DNA of 64,000 bases from Clostridium estertheticum subsp. estertheticum (GCF_001877035.1 NZ_CP015756.1:1045001-1109000); one strand, 5' to 3'. Positions 52,370-61,892 are shown, counted from the first letter of the stretch. The notes: generated by a model from the letters alone, not told the origin. Translations and numbers: made by a program.

Positions 52370-52414
52370 AAGATAAGTATAGATAATTATTTATGCTTAT
52401 CTTATTTTTGATTA
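52370..52414 (+). terminator. Terminator after proA
   Basis: AAGATAAGTATA pairs with TATGCTTATCTT (one bulge) across a short loop, then TTTTTG. Confidence 0.75.
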
Positions 52415-52458
52415 TTTTAAAAATTATGGTTTAAAAATTTTAAGAAGGAGCTGTTATT

Positions 52459-53247
52459 ATGCCTATAGGAAGACTAGGAAGATTAATAAAAACTAAAGGA
52501 TATATATATATAATTTTAGGTATATTATGTGAAATATATTATATAGGGACAATAATATTTGGTGGGATAGTAACTTTTGCATGGTTTTATCTAGGGGTTG
52601 GAATAGTATTAATAACACTAGGATTAAAAGAGAAAAAAAATAAGAAGAAGTATATGTTAATAAGACCAGGCAAGATTAAAAATATGGTGAAAATATGTTT
52701 TTTACTTGCATTAGTATCTGTTGTAATTATAGAAGGTTTAATAATTCAATCAGCTGTATCAAAACATAAGGAAAAAAGTGATTATCTTATGATTTTAGGT
52801 GCAGGTATTAGAGGTGAAGTTCCATCGACGGCACTTTTTCAAAGACTTTATGCAAGTCTTAAATATATTGAAATTAATCCTAATGTTAAAATAGTAGTCT
52901 CAGGTGGTAGAGGTTCCGGTGAGAGCATTACTGAAGCGGAAGCTATGAAAAGATTTTTAATGAAACATGGAGTCTCAGAAAATAATATTATAAAAGAAGA
53001 AAGATCAACAAACACTTTTGAAAATATGAAGTTCACAACGCAGATCTTGAAAAAATTAGATAAAAAAGAAAATATAGAAGTAACTGTTGTAACAAATAAT
53101 TTTCATATGTTCAGAGCTAAGTTTTTAGCGCAAAGACAAGGATTAAAGGTATATGGTTATCCTGCACCGCTTCACCCGATGCTAGTTCCTACTTGCTTTG
53201 CAAGGGAATATTTAGCAGTGATAAATTCATTTATATTTGATAAATGA
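52459..53247 (+). CDS. YdcF/SanA-type DUF218 membrane protein
   Basis: 262 aa. Two or three N-terminal membrane helices (YIYIILGILCEIYYIGTIIFGG, ACKI..CFLLALVSVVIIEGL) lead to a DUF218 domain: DYLMILGAGIRG, VKIVVSGGRGSGESITEAEAMKRFLMKHGV, ERSTNTFENMKFT and VVTNNFHMFRA with its conserved histidine. Family members (YdcF, SanA, ElyC) bind nucleotide-like or lipid carriers and affect envelope properties. AGAAGGAG precedes the ATG. Single-gene unit. Confidence 0.9.
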   Translation: MPIGRLGRLIKTKGYIYIILGILCEIYYIGTIIFGGIVTFAWFYLGVGIVLITLGLKEKKNKKKYMLIRPGKIKNMVKICFLLALVSVVIIEGLIIQSAVSKHKEKSDYLMILGAGIRGEVPSTALFQRLYASLKYIEINPNVKIVVSGGRGSGESITEAEAMKRFLMKHGVSENNIIKEERSTNTFENMKFTTQILKKLDKKENIEVTVVTNNFHMFRAKFLAQRQGLKVYGYPAPLHPMLVPTCFAREYLAVINSFIFDK

Positions 53248-53435
53248 TAATATATTAGAATAGAGAAGATACGTTCTTATAGAATTTGATAAAGAAAATA
53301 ATATACGAATATACGTATAATTATGCAGTTAAATATACATAATAATCGATTTATCAACTAATGTTTTTTATGATATCTTCTGTAAATGGCTTAATACAAA
53401 GAATTAAAACTTTGATAAATTATTATGGCAGTCTA

Positions 53436-53464
53436 TTGACATATGCATTTAAATACAATATAAT
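53436..53464 (+). promoter_or_regulatory. Perfect consensus promoter
   Basis: TTGACA (53436-53441) and TATAAT (53459-53464) are 17 bp apart, ahead of the 126-aa gene. Confidence 0.85.
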
Positions 53465-53513
53465 GTATATAAATAGTAAGCGGTTTATTCTATTAATTCA
53501 GGAGGTAATATAA

Positions 53514-53894
53514 ATGTCAAATATGCAATTATTTCAATCAAAAACAGAATTAGTAGGTTTTATATCAGAATATCTCATCAAACATGATGATACTATAGCG
53601 ATAATAAAAAAAGACTTAAGAAAAGATGTAATTAAATCATTATTAATAAGTGAGGATTTTAATACATTTAAAGACCTTTCCGGAATAGACGAAAATGTAC
53701 TATTTTTAATTAAGACTGGTGATAAAAAAGGTAAAAATTTAAGCATTAAGATTTGTGATGCACATAATCAACAAACCAAAGCTTTCAAAATGATTGACAT
53801 AGATAATATATTACTTGTAGATGGTTTAATTACTGATGATGAGGCTGGAAGTATTACTTATTATAAAGAAATTACTAAAATGAGATTACAATAA
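53514..53894 (+). CDS. Unknown 126-aa protein
   Basis: A soluble alpha/beta protein with MQLFQSKTELVGFISEYLIKHDDTIAIIKKDLRK at its start, VLFLIKTGDKKGKNLSIKICDAHN in the middle and LITDDEAGSITYYKEI near the end. No motif was recognised. AGGAGG lies 8 bases before the ATG, and a perfect sigma-A promoter stands upstream, so strong expression in growing cells is likely. Confidence 0.75.
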   Translation: MSNMQLFQSKTELVGFISEYLIKHDDTIAIIKKDLRKDVIKSLLISEDFNTFKDLSGIDENVLFLIKTGDKKGKNLSIKICDAHNQQTKAFKMIDIDNILLVDGLITDDEAGSITYYKEITKMRLQ

Positions 53895-53941
53895 AAAAGC
53901 CTATGTTTGCTTAAATATGTAAATGATATAGTAGAGAACAT

Positions 53942-53999
53942 TAAAATAGTAAAAATTCCAGGATAACCTTGGGGTTGATACTATTTTATTTTTTTTGAG
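53942..53999 (+). terminator. Terminator after the 126-aa gene
   Basis: AAAATAGTA pairs with TACTATTTT, with an inner CCAGG/CCTTGG-type pairing, followed by a long T-run. Confidence 0.75.
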
Positions 54000-54145
54000 A
54001 ATATTTTTATTCATAGATGATGTATAACAATTAATAATTCTAAATATGAAAGATAAAAGTGAACAATAGTTGAAAAAATATACGTAAATGCAGTAATATA
54101 TAATTAAGTAGGATATAATAGTCTTATACCAATATTCATAAAAAA

Positions 54146-54178
54146 GGTAGACTAGCATTCTGGCTAGTTGTTTTTTAA
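54146..54178 (+). terminator. Hairpin with T-run upstream of clpS
   Basis: GACTAGC pairs with GCTAGTT around ATTCTG, then TTTTTT. It lies about 45 bases before the clpS start, after a possible TATAAT at 54115, so it may be a leader attenuator rather than a plain end. The region 53895-54223 holds no gene. Confidence 0.65.
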
Positions 54179-54223
54179 AATATTCAAAAATAAATTTAAA
54201 GGTAAACAGTGGGGTTGTTAGAT

Positions 54224-54559
54224 ATGTCAGAAAAAAGGATTTTTAATGAGGGAATTGAAACTAAAGAGAAAATTGATATTAAAGAAAAAATAGAAAGTAA
54301 AATTAGGAAACCTAGTAATTATATGGTAGTTATTCACAATGATGATTATACAAGTATGGAATTTGTTGTGCAGGTTCTAGTTGGAGTTTTTAAAAAACAG
54401 GTTGTGGAAGCCACAAGAATTATGTTTGATGTCCATAAGAAAGGTAGTGGCGTCGCTGGAATATATAGCCATGATGTAGGCTTAACAAAAATTGATCAAA
54501 CTATGGAAATGTGTGAAGAAAGTGGATTTCCACTGAAATTAACATTAGAAGAGGAGTAA
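54224..54559 (+). CDS. clpS: ClpS adaptor of the Clp protease
   Basis: 111 aa. YMVVIHNDDYTSMEFVVQVLVGVF near residues 33-56 is the ClpS core with the N-degron-binding DD(Y)xxMxFVV pattern; KGSGVAGIYSHDVGLTKI and CEESGFPLKLTLEEE complete the fold. The N-terminal 30 residues (KIDIKEKIESKIRK) are charged and probably enter the ClpA pore. It brings N-end-rule substrates to ClpA, encoded 2 bases later. Start ATG 54224 is preferred to GTG 54209. Confidence 0.95.
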   Translation: MSEKRIFNEGIETKEKIDIKEKIESKIRKPSNYMVVIHNDDYTSMEFVVQVLVGVFKKQVVEATRIMFDVHKKGSGVAGIYSHDVGLTKIDQTMEMCEESGFPLKLTLEEE

Positions 54560-54561
54560 TT

Positions 54562-56898
54562 ATGCAATTAGATGATATAGTAAATGAAATTATTACCGCA
54601 GCTTTTAATGAAGCTCAAATGTCAAATCATGAGTACTTTACCCCTGAACATATTCTTTATGCTTCTTTGTTTTTCGAAGAGGGTATAGAAATAATAGAAA
54701 ATAGTGGCGGTAATGTTAAAAGGCTTAAGAACCAAATTAAAAAATTTTTAAAAGAAAATATAGAGGTTGTAGAAGACACAGAACCTATACAAACAGTTGG
54801 GATACAAACAATTTTATCAAGCGCTGCAGATCATGTTATGTTATCTGGCAAAGCGTTAGTAAAGATAGGTGATGTTATTGTTGCTATGTATGATGATGAG
54901 GAAAGTTTTGCTTCTTATTTTTTAAGACAACAGCAAATGAAAAGGCGAGATCTTCTTAATTATATAGCGCATGGTATATCTGTAGTGGATACGCTTGATT
55001 TTTCATCTAGTATAGATAGTGAAAGAGAAGATCAAGTGAGTTTCACTGAAGACGAAGAAGAAATAGAATATACTTATGACGAGGATATGGATAATCCAAA
55101 TCTAAAAGGAGATTTTTTAAGTAATTTTACGGAAGAGTTAACGGAAAAAGCAAAAAAAGGAGAAATGGATCCGCTTATTGGGAGACAAGATATTCTTTTT
55201 AGAACACTTCAGGTATTATGTAGAAGGCTTAAAAACAATCCAGTTCATGTAGGGGAACCTGGAGTAGGTAAAACTGCCATCACTCAGGGACTTGCACAAT
55301 TAATTGTTGAAAATAAAGTACCTAAGGTATTGCAAGGAAGTAAGATATATTATTTGGATATGGGAGCTCTAATTGCAGGTACAAAGTATAGAGGTGATTT
55401 TGAGGAACGTATTAAAAAAGTCCTAAACGAAATTAGTAAAGAAGAGAAACCTATAGTATATATTGATGAAATCCATACTATAGTTGGTGCAGGTGCAGTT
55501 TCTGGAGGGTCTATGGATGCTTCAAATATTTTAAAACCATTTCTTGCGGATGGCAAGGTAAGGTTTATTGGATCAACTACTTATGATGAGTATAAAAAGC
55601 ATTTTGAAAAGGATAGCGCATTAGCTAGAAGATTTCAAAAGATTGAAGTTCCAGAACCATCAATTGATGATACTGTAAGTATTCTTATGGGACTTAAAGA
55701 TAAATATGAAATTTACCATAATGTTACATACAAAGATGAGGCTTTAAAAACAGCAGTAGAATTATCTAGTAAATATATTAAGGAGAGGTTTCTACCAGAT
55801 AAAGCTATAGATATTATGGATGAGGCAGGTGCTTATGCAAGGCTTTATGCTGGTGATAATGATAATATTGTTATAACGGTAGGTGCAGTGGAGAAAATAG
55901 TAGCTACTATTGCAAAAATTCCAGAGCAAAGTGTATCCAGGAATGAAGTAGATACATTGAAAAATTTGGATCTTAATTTGAAGAAACAGGTTTTTGGACA
56001 AAGCGATGCTATCGACACTTTAGTAAAGGCTATAAAGAGATCTCGCGCCGGTTTTAATGAAGAAGATAAACCAATAGCATCTCTTCTTTTTGTAGGCCCT
56101 ACAGGAGTGGGAAAGACTGAAATAAGTAAACAATTAGCTAAGAGTTTAGATATACCGCTTATTAGATTTGATATGAGTGAATATCAAGAAAAGCATACTG
56201 TAGCAAGGCTTATTGGTTCACCGCCAGGATACGTAGGGTATGAAGAGGGTGGGATGTTAATTGAGGCCATAAAAAAGAAGCCTTATTGCGTTTTACTTTT
56301 AGATGAGATTGAAAAAGCTCACCCTGATATTTTTAATGTGCTTTTGCAGGTTATGGATTATGCAACACTTACAGATAACACTGGTAAAAAGGCAGATTTC
56401 AGAAATGTAATTTTAATAATGACTTCAAATGCAGGAGCTAGAGAATCTAGTAAACATATAGTTGGATTTGGAGAAAGAGTGGGAGCTGGCGGGGCAATTA
56501 TTAAAGAGGTTCAGCGAGTATTTTCTCCGGAGTTTAGAAATAGATTGGACAATGTAATTGAATTTAATAAAATAGATAAGGTTATGGCTCTTCAAATTGC
56601 AAAGAAGGCAATGAAGTTGTTTGAAGAGAAACTTTTAACTAAAAATATAAAATTAAAGGTAACTGATGCCTTATATGCTTGGTTAAGCAAAAAGGGATTT
56701 TCAGAGGATTATGGTGCAAGGGAAATTAACAGAGTTGTTCAACAAGAAATTAAAACTTATTTTGTTGATGAGGTGCTCTTTGGAGAACTTAGTACAGGTG
56801 GTAGTGCAATAGTTGACATTGTGGATGATAAACTTACAATAACAAAAGATAATTCCGATAAGATAAGTAAAAAGAGAAAAGTGAAAAGGGACAAATAA
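54562..56898 (+). CDS. clpA: Clp protease ATPase subunit ClpA
   Basis: 778 aa with an N-terminal Clp_N domain, an acidic linker (about residues 150-185) and two AAA+ modules. Walker A1 GEPGVGKTAI and Walker B1 YIDEIHTIVG; Walker A2 VGPTGVGKTEI and Walker B2 LLLDEIEKAHPD; the ClpP-docking loop reads KHIVGFGER. There is no middle coiled coil of the ClpB/ClpC kind, and the clpS gene is coupled upstream, so ClpA is the right name. It unfolds proteins for ClpP in the cytosol. GAGGAG in the end of clpS serves as its ribosome binding site. Confidence 0.96.
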   Translation: MQLDDIVNEIITAAFNEAQMSNHEYFTPEHILYASLFFEEGIEIIENSGGNVKRLKNQIKKFLKENIEVVEDTEPIQTVGIQTILSSAADHVMLSGKALVKIGDVIVAMYDDEESFASYFLRQQQMKRRDLLNYIAHGISVVDTLDFSSSIDSEREDQVSFTEDEEEIEYTYDEDMDNPNLKGDFLSNFTEELTEKAKKGEMDPLIGRQDILFRTLQVLCRRLKNNPVHVGEPGVGKTAITQGLAQLIVENKVPKVLQGSKIYYLDMGALIAGTKYRGDFEERIKKVLNEISKEEKPIVYIDEIHTIVGAGAVSGGSMDASNILKPFLADGKVRFIGSTTYDEYKKHFEKDSALARRFQKIEVPEPSIDDTVSILMGLKDKYEIYHNVTYKDEALKTAVELSSKYIKERFLPDKAIDIMDEAGAYARLYAGDNDNIVITVGAVEKIVATIAKIPEQSVSRNEVDTLKNLDLNLKKQVFGQSDAIDTLVKAIKRSRAGFNEEDKPIASLLFVGPTGVGKTEISKQLAKSLDIPLIRFDMSEYQEKHTVARLIGSPPGYVGYEEGGMLIEAIKKKPYCVLLLDEIEKAHPDIFNVLLQVMDYATLTDNTGKKADFRNVILIMTSNAGARESSKHIVGFGERVGAGGAIIKEVQRVFSPEFRNRLDNVIEFNKIDKVMALQIAKKAMKLFEEKLLTKNIKLKVTDALYAWLSKKGFSEDYGAREINRVVQQEIKTYFVDEVLFGELSTGGSAIVDIVDDKLTITKDNSDKISKKRKVKRDK

Positions 56899-56957
56899 AA
56901 AATCAAATAAAAAGATGTTGCTAACAAAACGGCAACATCTTTTTATTTGATTTTTTC
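56898..56957. terminator. Bidirectional terminator between clpA and motB
   Basis: AAAAAATCAAATAAAAAGATGTTGC pairs with its complement on the right (ends in TTTATTTGATTTTTT) around TAACAAAACG; it overlaps the end of motB. Confidence 0.92.
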
Positions 56958-57704
56958 TGTTTTTGAAAATTGATTACTTAATATAATAATATCTACGGTT
57001 CTATTTTTAGCTTTTCCAATTTCGGTCGTATTAGTAGCCACTGGTCGATTCTCTCCATATGCTACTGCTGATATCTTTTTAGGAGAAATTCCTGCTTTTG
57101 AAATAAGTAGCTCAGTAACATTAGTTGCGCGAATTGCTGAAAGCTGCCAATTAGATTTAAATTCATTATTGCTCATTGGAGTACTGTCTGTGTGTCCTTC
57201 AATTCTTACGTAATTATTAACATGATTTAATATTTTACCTATGCTGATTAGCTTTTTAGCTGAATCTTCTTTAACACCTGCTGTACCAACATCGAAGAGC
57301 AATGAAGTTTTAAGACTTACTTCAAGCCCTCTCTCATCGATTTTAGTAGAAACGCTACTTGCTAAGCCATTTTGTTTCAAATATGTATCAACATTTTTTT
57401 TGATGCTTTCCATGTTGTTTTCTTCTGCTGTCTTACTATTTGCAGCGTTTGTAGTAGTTTCGGGCGGATCAACTACAGTGACTGTTGAATTTGTAACACT
57501 TGTAGCAGTATCACTACCAATAATAGAAGCACCACCACCACTAATAGCTACATTAAGTGATTTGGCTAGTTGTTTGTATTTAGTAGTGTCGGCATTGCTT
57601 GATGCATACAGAACAACAAAGAATATCATAAGTAATGTTATTAAGTCTAAATAAGTTAACATCCACCTTTCAGCATTGGGTTCCTTTTCTTCCCGCTTTT
57701 TCAT
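56943..57704 (-). CDS. motB: Flagellar motor stator protein MotB
   Basis: 253 aa. One membrane helix near the start, RWMLTYLDLITLLMIFFVVLY, holds the proton/sodium-path aspartate (YLD), then a Ser/Thr-rich linker (VTNSTVTVVDPPETTTN) and a C-terminal OmpA-like peptidoglycan-binding domain with RIEGHTDSTPM and SAIRATNVTELLI. With MotA it forms the stator that drives flagellar rotation. Its ATG overlaps the motA stop by one base, so the two are translationally coupled. Confidence 0.95.
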   Translation of the reverse strand: MKKREEKEPNAERWMLTYLDLITLLMIFFVVLYASSNADTTKYKQLAKSLNVAISGGGASIIGSDTATSVTNSTVTVVDPPETTTNAANSKTAEENNMESIKKNVDTYLKQNGLASSVSTKIDERGLEVSLKTSLLFDVGTAGVKEDSAKKLISIGKILNHVNNYVRIEGHTDSTPMSNNEFKSNWQLSAIRATNVTELLISKAGISPKKISAVAYGENRPVATNTTEIGKAKNRTVDIIILSNQFSKTEKIK

Positions 57705-58504
57705 TATGCTGCGCCTCCATTATTCTTTTCATTATCTTTATCATTAAATTGTTTTATTTGTTTTTTATCTAGGAATCCCTTTAATTTTTCTGCTAATATA
57801 TTAGGGTTTGCACCTTCTTGCATTAAAAGAACAGCTTCTATTATTAATTGTTTTTCTTTAATTTCTTCATTATTTAAATCTTTTAGTTTTGCACCCATAG
57901 GAAGCCACAATAAGTTTGCAGAACCAACACCATACAGTGTAGCTATGAATGCTGAGGCAATTTTTTCGCCGAGTACTGCAGGGTCAGCAAGATTACTTAA
58001 AACCATAACTAGTCCCATTACTGTACCTATAATACCCATAGTTGGTGCAAATCCACCTGCAGCTTCAAAAATAGCAGCACCATCTTTATGTCTATCATAA
58101 GTTGATTCAAGTTCGAATTCTAATATAGTCTTTACCATCTGAGGGTCTACTCCATCTACTACTAGTTGCAAACCTTTTTTTATGAAAGGATCTAACTCAT
58201 CGGTTATTTCTCCTTCAATACTAAGTAAGCCTTCTTTCCTAGTTTTAAAAGATAATTGTTTAAAGTATGTTACTATTTCTACCAAGTCCTTATCTTTGGC
58301 TGTAAATATTAGTTTTATCATTGCTGGAACATTCTTTAATTTTTTAAAAGAAAATCCAAGTCCTACAGCACCAATGGTACCGCCCAATACTATTATAGCA
58401 GCACTTTTACTTGCAAGCATAACAGGGCTTCCATCTTCCAGCATGAAGCCACCTAACATGGAGCCAAAACTTATTATCATAAATATAATTGAAAAAATGT
58501 TCAT
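57704..58504 (-). CDS. motA: Flagellar motor stator protein MotA
   Basis: 266 aa, four membrane helices: IFSIIFMIISFGSMLGGFMLEDG, SAAIIVLGGTIGAVGLGF, GGFAPTMGIIGTVMGLVMVLSNL (with the conserved proline) and GEKIASAFIATLYGVGSANLLWLP. The cytosolic loop between helices 2 and 3 carries the charged residues that meet FliG. AGGAGG precedes the ATG on the minus strand. First gene of motAB. Confidence 0.95.
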   Translation of the reverse strand: MNIFSIIFMIISFGSMLGGFMLEDGSPVMLASKSAAIIVLGGTIGAVGLGFSFKKLKNVPAMIKLIFTAKDKDLVEIVTYFKQLSFKTRKEGLLSIEGEITDELDPFIKKGLQLVVDGVDPQMVKTILEFELESTYDRHKDGAAIFEAAGGFAPTMGIIGTVMGLVMVLSNLADPAVLGEKIASAFIATLYGVGSANLLWLPMGAKLKDLNNEEIKEKQLIIEAVLLMQEGANPNILAEKLKGFLDKKQIKQFNDKDNEKNNGGAA

Positions 58505-58697
58505 AAAAACCTCCTATTTTGCAGCTTACATCATAATATATTTATTATAATAAGATGTAAACACAGTTTAATATTTTAGAAATAAAATAACATCATATAA
58601 TAATCTTCGGACAAAGTTATTTTTTATTTAGCCTTTTAACCAAATTTATTCAATTTATAGTAATTTATTGTTTAATTTGAGTTAAAACATAAAAAAA

Positions 58698-58737
58698 ACT
58701 TCAAAAGGAGTATAAATCTCCTTCTGAAGTCAATAAT
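58698..58737. repeat. Dispersed 40-bp hairpin repeat, copy 2 (also a terminator)
   Basis: ACTTCAAAAGGAG pairs with CTCCTTCTGAAGT; the whole 40 bases match 9709-9748 at 32 positions. On the minus strand an A-run at 58691-58698 becomes a T-run, so it can terminate the VOC gene. The region 58505-58796 holds no gene. Confidence 0.65.
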
Positions 58738-58796
58738 ATTGTAGATTTTAAAGTCGGATACTTGAAAATATTAGCTTAGGTTTGTTTTTGCTAATG

Positions 58797-59165
58797 CTAT
58801 TTTTTTGGAATAACCTCTGTCCAGTAGCCATCTGGGTCCATAATAAAATATATCCCCATAGGTTTATTTTCATAACATATGCAGCCCATTTTTTTATGAT
58901 ATGCGTAAGCTTCATCATAATTATCAGCAACTACTGCAAGATGAAACTCATTTTCACCTAAGTTATATGGCTCTGTTCTATCTTTCATACAAGTAAGTTC
59001 TAATTTATGTTGCGTTGTTTCATCACCTAAAAACACAAGAGTAAAACTATCATCTGATGGATGATGGCGCCTAGTTTCTACAAATCCTAAGGCCTCTTTA
59101 TAAAATTCTACACTTTTTTCTAAGTCTAAAACATTTATATTATTATGGTCAAAAGAAAACTTCAT
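58797..59165 (-). CDS. gloA: VOC family protein (glyoxalase I-like)
   Basis: 122 aa with two beta-alpha-beta-beta-beta units. Possible metal ligands sit at the usual places: the start MKFSFDHNNINV (His7), HKLELTC (Glu), EFHLAVV (His) and DPDGYWTEVI (Glu near 118). This set and the motif FYKEALGFVETRR match glyoxalase I-type enzymes, which convert the methylglyoxal hemithioacetal. Substrate is not certain, since the VOC family is broad. Single-gene transcript. Confidence 0.87.
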   Translation of the reverse strand: MKFSFDHNNINVLDLEKSVEFYKEALGFVETRRHHPSDDSFTLVFLGDETTQHKLELTCMKDRTEPYNLGENEFHLAVVADNYDEAYAYHKKMGCICYENKPMGIYFIMDPDGYWTEVIPKK

Positions 59166-59305
59166 TTAATATAACCACCTTTTTAATAAAATTTAATATA
59201 TCATATATACTATATCTTTATTATAAACTTACTATGAATTTTATTCATAGGATTTTTTAAATAATAAATATATTATTTGATATTTTATTTACTTGAAACC
59301 TAAGT

Positions 59306-59333
59306 TTGTATATAATTTTAGTATGATTATAAT
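59306..59333 (+). promoter_or_regulatory. Promoter of the MBL-fold gene
   Basis: TTGTAT (59306-59311) and TATAAT (59328-59333) are 16 bp apart, 38 bases before the start codon. Confidence 0.6.
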
Positions 59334-59370
59334 TAAACTAAAATATTGTTAATGTAGGGAGCGATAATTT

Positions 59371-60090
59371 ATGAAAAAAGCAAAAATATACTATATATAC
59401 CATAGTGGGTTTGTTGTTAAGACTGAAAATCATTTTCTGATATTTGATTATTATAAAGAACCTATAGAAAATCAGAACAGAGTTTTGCTATCACCTGAAA
59501 ATATCAAAGAAATGAAAAATGTTTATGTATTTTCATCCCATAGTCATGCAGATCATTATAATCCTAAAATTTTAGAATGGGAAAAATATAATGATAATAT
59601 ACAATATATACTTAGTGATGATATAAAAACTGATAAAGATAAGTCAAATTATAATTTTATGGGGGAAGGTGACGAAAAAGTATTCCAGGATATTTATGTA
59701 AAAGCTTATGGTTCTACGGATATTGGAATATCTTTCTTAGTAAAAGTAGATGGATTAACTATTTTCCATGCTGGAGATCTAAATTGGTGGCACTGGAAAG
59801 AAGATAGTTTAGACGAACAAACACTTGCGGAGTCATTATTTAAGGCTCATATAGAAAAAATAAAAGAAGAAAAACCTATAGATATAGCTTTTTTTCCAGT
59901 AGATCCGAGACTTTGCGGGGATTATTATATAGGGGGAGAATATTTTGCGAAAAATATTCAGCCAAGGGTACTTATACCAATGCATTTCGGAGATGATGTG
60001 GATATTACTAAGCAGTTTGTAAATCGAATGAATAAGATAAATATAAAAGCTGCTCTAATAAATTATCCAGGTCAGGAGATAATATATTAA
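59371..60090 (+). CDS. MBL-fold metallohydrolase, UlaG-like
   Basis: 239 aa. The metal motif SSHSHADHY (HxHxDH) lies near residues 54-62, FHAGDLNWW near residue 131 gives the bridging aspartate, and PMHFGDD near residue 207 the last histidine. The order matches UlaG-type lactonase/hydrolases. Substrate unknown. GGGAGCGA precedes the ATG. It is followed after about 50 bases by a YitT gene in the same direction. Confidence 0.9.
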   Translation: MKKAKIYYIYHSGFVVKTENHFLIFDYYKEPIENQNRVLLSPENIKEMKNVYVFSSHSHADHYNPKILEWEKYNDNIQYILSDDIKTDKDKSNYNFMGEGDEKVFQDIYVKAYGSTDIGISFLVKVDGLTIFHAGDLNWWHWKEDSLDEQTLAESLFKAHIEKIKEEKPIDIAFFPVDPRLCGDYYIGGEYFAKNIQPRVLIPMHFGDDVDITKQFVNRMNKINIKAALINYPGQEIIY

Positions 60091-60141
60091 AAGGATTTAT
60101 GTATTTGGATAAAGTATAAATTGGAAAGTAGGATAATTAGG

Positions 60142-61005
60142 ATGAGAAGAGAAACAAAAAATGAGAATGTTTTAAATTATGTATACATTATGATTGGAGC
60201 CACAATACTTGCAGCAGGTATAAATATGTTTTTTGCTAATTTAAAATTAGTAACTGGTGGGGTATCAGGTCTTGCTATTGTTATAGAGTATTTATCTATT
60301 AAGAATTATGGGGTAGACATTCCTTTATGGTTTACTAATATTGTGATAAATATACCGTTACTTGCTATTGCTATAAAACTTAAGGGAAGAGCATTTGTTG
60401 GTAAATCTATGTTTGCTGCAGCATATCTGTCTTTTGCATTGTTTTATACAAGCTTTATTCCAGTACCAAAGGTTGATCTGTTGATAGCTAGTATATTTGG
60501 TGGTGTATTTGTTGGTATAGGCTTAGGCTTTGTATTAAGAGCATCTGCAAGTACTGGCGGAACAGATCTTGCTGCAAATATTATAAAGGTTTATTTGAAA
60601 AACGTTCCAATTGCCAAAATCATATTAGTAATTGATTCAACTATAATATTATTAGGTGCTTTTGTATTTGGAATTGAAAAGGCTATGTATGCATTAATAT
60701 CAACATACATAGTGTCTAAAGTAATAGACAGTATACTTGAAGGGATAAATTTTTCGAAAGCGGTATTTATTATTTCGGATTATTCAAATGAAATAGCAGA
60801 AATACTAATGAAAGATTTAAATAGAGGTGTTACAGGAATACATGCTAAAGGTATGTATTCAAAGGGGGAAAAGCAGGTATTGTTTGTAGTAGTTGGTAAA
60901 GATGAAATAGTACCCCTTCAAAAAATGGTTAAGGAAATAGATACCAAAGCATTTATTACTATTGCAGATGTGAGAGAAGTTCTAGGAGAAGGATTTTCGG
61001 AGTAA
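60142..61005 (+). CDS. YitT family membrane protein, copy 1
   Basis: 287 aa. Five or six N-terminal helices with AAGINMFFANLKLVTGGVSGLAIVIEY and RASASTGGTDLAANII (the GGTD motif of the family), and a C-terminal soluble DUF2179 domain (AVFIISDYSNEIAEILMKDLNRGVTGIHAKGMY). The function of YitT proteins is not proven. ATG 60142 is preferred because AGGA is 7 bases upstream; the longer frame begins with TTG 60121. A second member starts at 63421. Confidence 0.9.
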   Translation: MRRETKNENVLNYVYIMIGATILAAGINMFFANLKLVTGGVSGLAIVIEYLSIKNYGVDIPLWFTNIVINIPLLAIAIKLKGRAFVGKSMFAAAYLSFALFYTSFIPVPKVDLLIASIFGGVFVGIGLGFVLRASASTGGTDLAANIIKVYLKNVPIAKIILVIDSTIILLGAFVFGIEKAMYALISTYIVSKVIDSILEGINFSKAVFIISDYSNEIAEILMKDLNRGVTGIHAKGMYSKGEKQVLFVVVGKDEIVPLQKMVKEIDTKAFITIADVREVLGEGFSE

Positions 61006-61131
61006 GAGGTAATAAGTTATCATTATACTAATATTTTTAAAATGTTTTAAAGTTGAAAATTAGGTAACATTTCCAAAGTATATTTCGAAGTCTTCATGCA
61101 CAGACTAGATTTAGAAAGGAAGTGTATATAT

Positions 61132-61383
61132 ATGAACGATAGATTAAATAGTAAACCAATTACATTTGATCACCCAGAAAAACTTACAGAGGGAGTTTCT
61201 TTAGTAGAAGGAGATGTTACAGCAAAAAGCTTTATTAACGAAGTTGATGGACATGTAACATCCAACATTGTTATTGAAAATAAGGCTACTGGAGAAATAG
61301 CTAAGAGAGATGCAGTTATTGGTGAAATAGTTGAAGATGAGGATGAAGTAGACTCAGGCGAAATCGAAAGAGACGATATATAA
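61132..61383 (+). CDS. Small acidic protein (83 aa)
   Basis: AAGGAAGTG precedes ATG 61132. The product has PITFDHPEKLTEGVSLVEGDVTAKSF and HVTSNIVIENKATGEIAKRDAVIGEIVE and ends in an Asp/Glu-rich tail (DEDEVDSGEIERDD). It has no membrane segment or cysteine. No family recognised. A hairpin follows (61400-61443). Confidence 0.78.
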   Translation: MNDRLNSKPITFDHPEKLTEGVSLVEGDVTAKSFINEVDGHVTSNIVIENKATGEIAKRDAVIGEIVEDEDEVDSGEIERDDI

Positions 61384-61399
61384 TATTAAATTTTAAACC

Positions 61400-61446
61400 T
61401 TATCCTATAAAGTAGACAATGGAAGTTTACTTTATAGGATATTTAT
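61400..61446 (+). terminator. Hairpin after the small acidic protein gene
   Basis: TATCCTATAAAGTA pairs with CTTTATAGGATA over a loop of about 15 bases; the T-tract is weak. Confidence 0.7.
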
Positions 61447-61554
61447 ATATATTAATCAGTTATAATAAGGATTTGACATTTATTATTAAAAACATTATAA
61501 TTTAATTGTATATATAAAGTAATTAATGAATATACTAGTGTTTATAAGTTAAAT

Positions 61555-61860
61555 GTAAAGACTAAGACGAGAAGAGTAGATATAAAAGGTAGTTTTAGCG
61601 ATTTGGTGATGGTGAGAGACCAATACGAAATTTATATTGAAAAACATCTTTGAGTTTCTAACCGAAATCAGTAGAGAGTAGGCTTAGACGGGTCCAATCC
61701 GTTAATAGTTGGGTAGTATCAAATTATAATTCGAAACATTGAATACATAATTTTGTACTAATTAGAGTGGTCATAGTTTATGACAAATTGGGTGGTATCG
61801 CGAAATTATAGTTTTTCGTCCCTTTATTATTATGGGAAGAAAGGCTTTTTTTATTATGTA
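61555..61860 (+). ncRNA. T-box leader of asnS
   Basis: The T-box core GGGTGGTATCGCG lies at 61790-61802. Upstream is a long stem I region with the AGAGA bulge (near 61614) and GTAGAGAG, and a candidate specifier AAC (Asn) at 61660-61662. A terminator, TTTCGTCCC with GGGAAGAAA (61815-61842), and a T-run follow. Uncharged tRNA-Asn should stabilise the antiterminator and switch on the synthetase. Confidence 0.93.
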
Positions 61861-61892
61861 CAAAAGCATTAAATTATAAGGAGGGCAATTTT

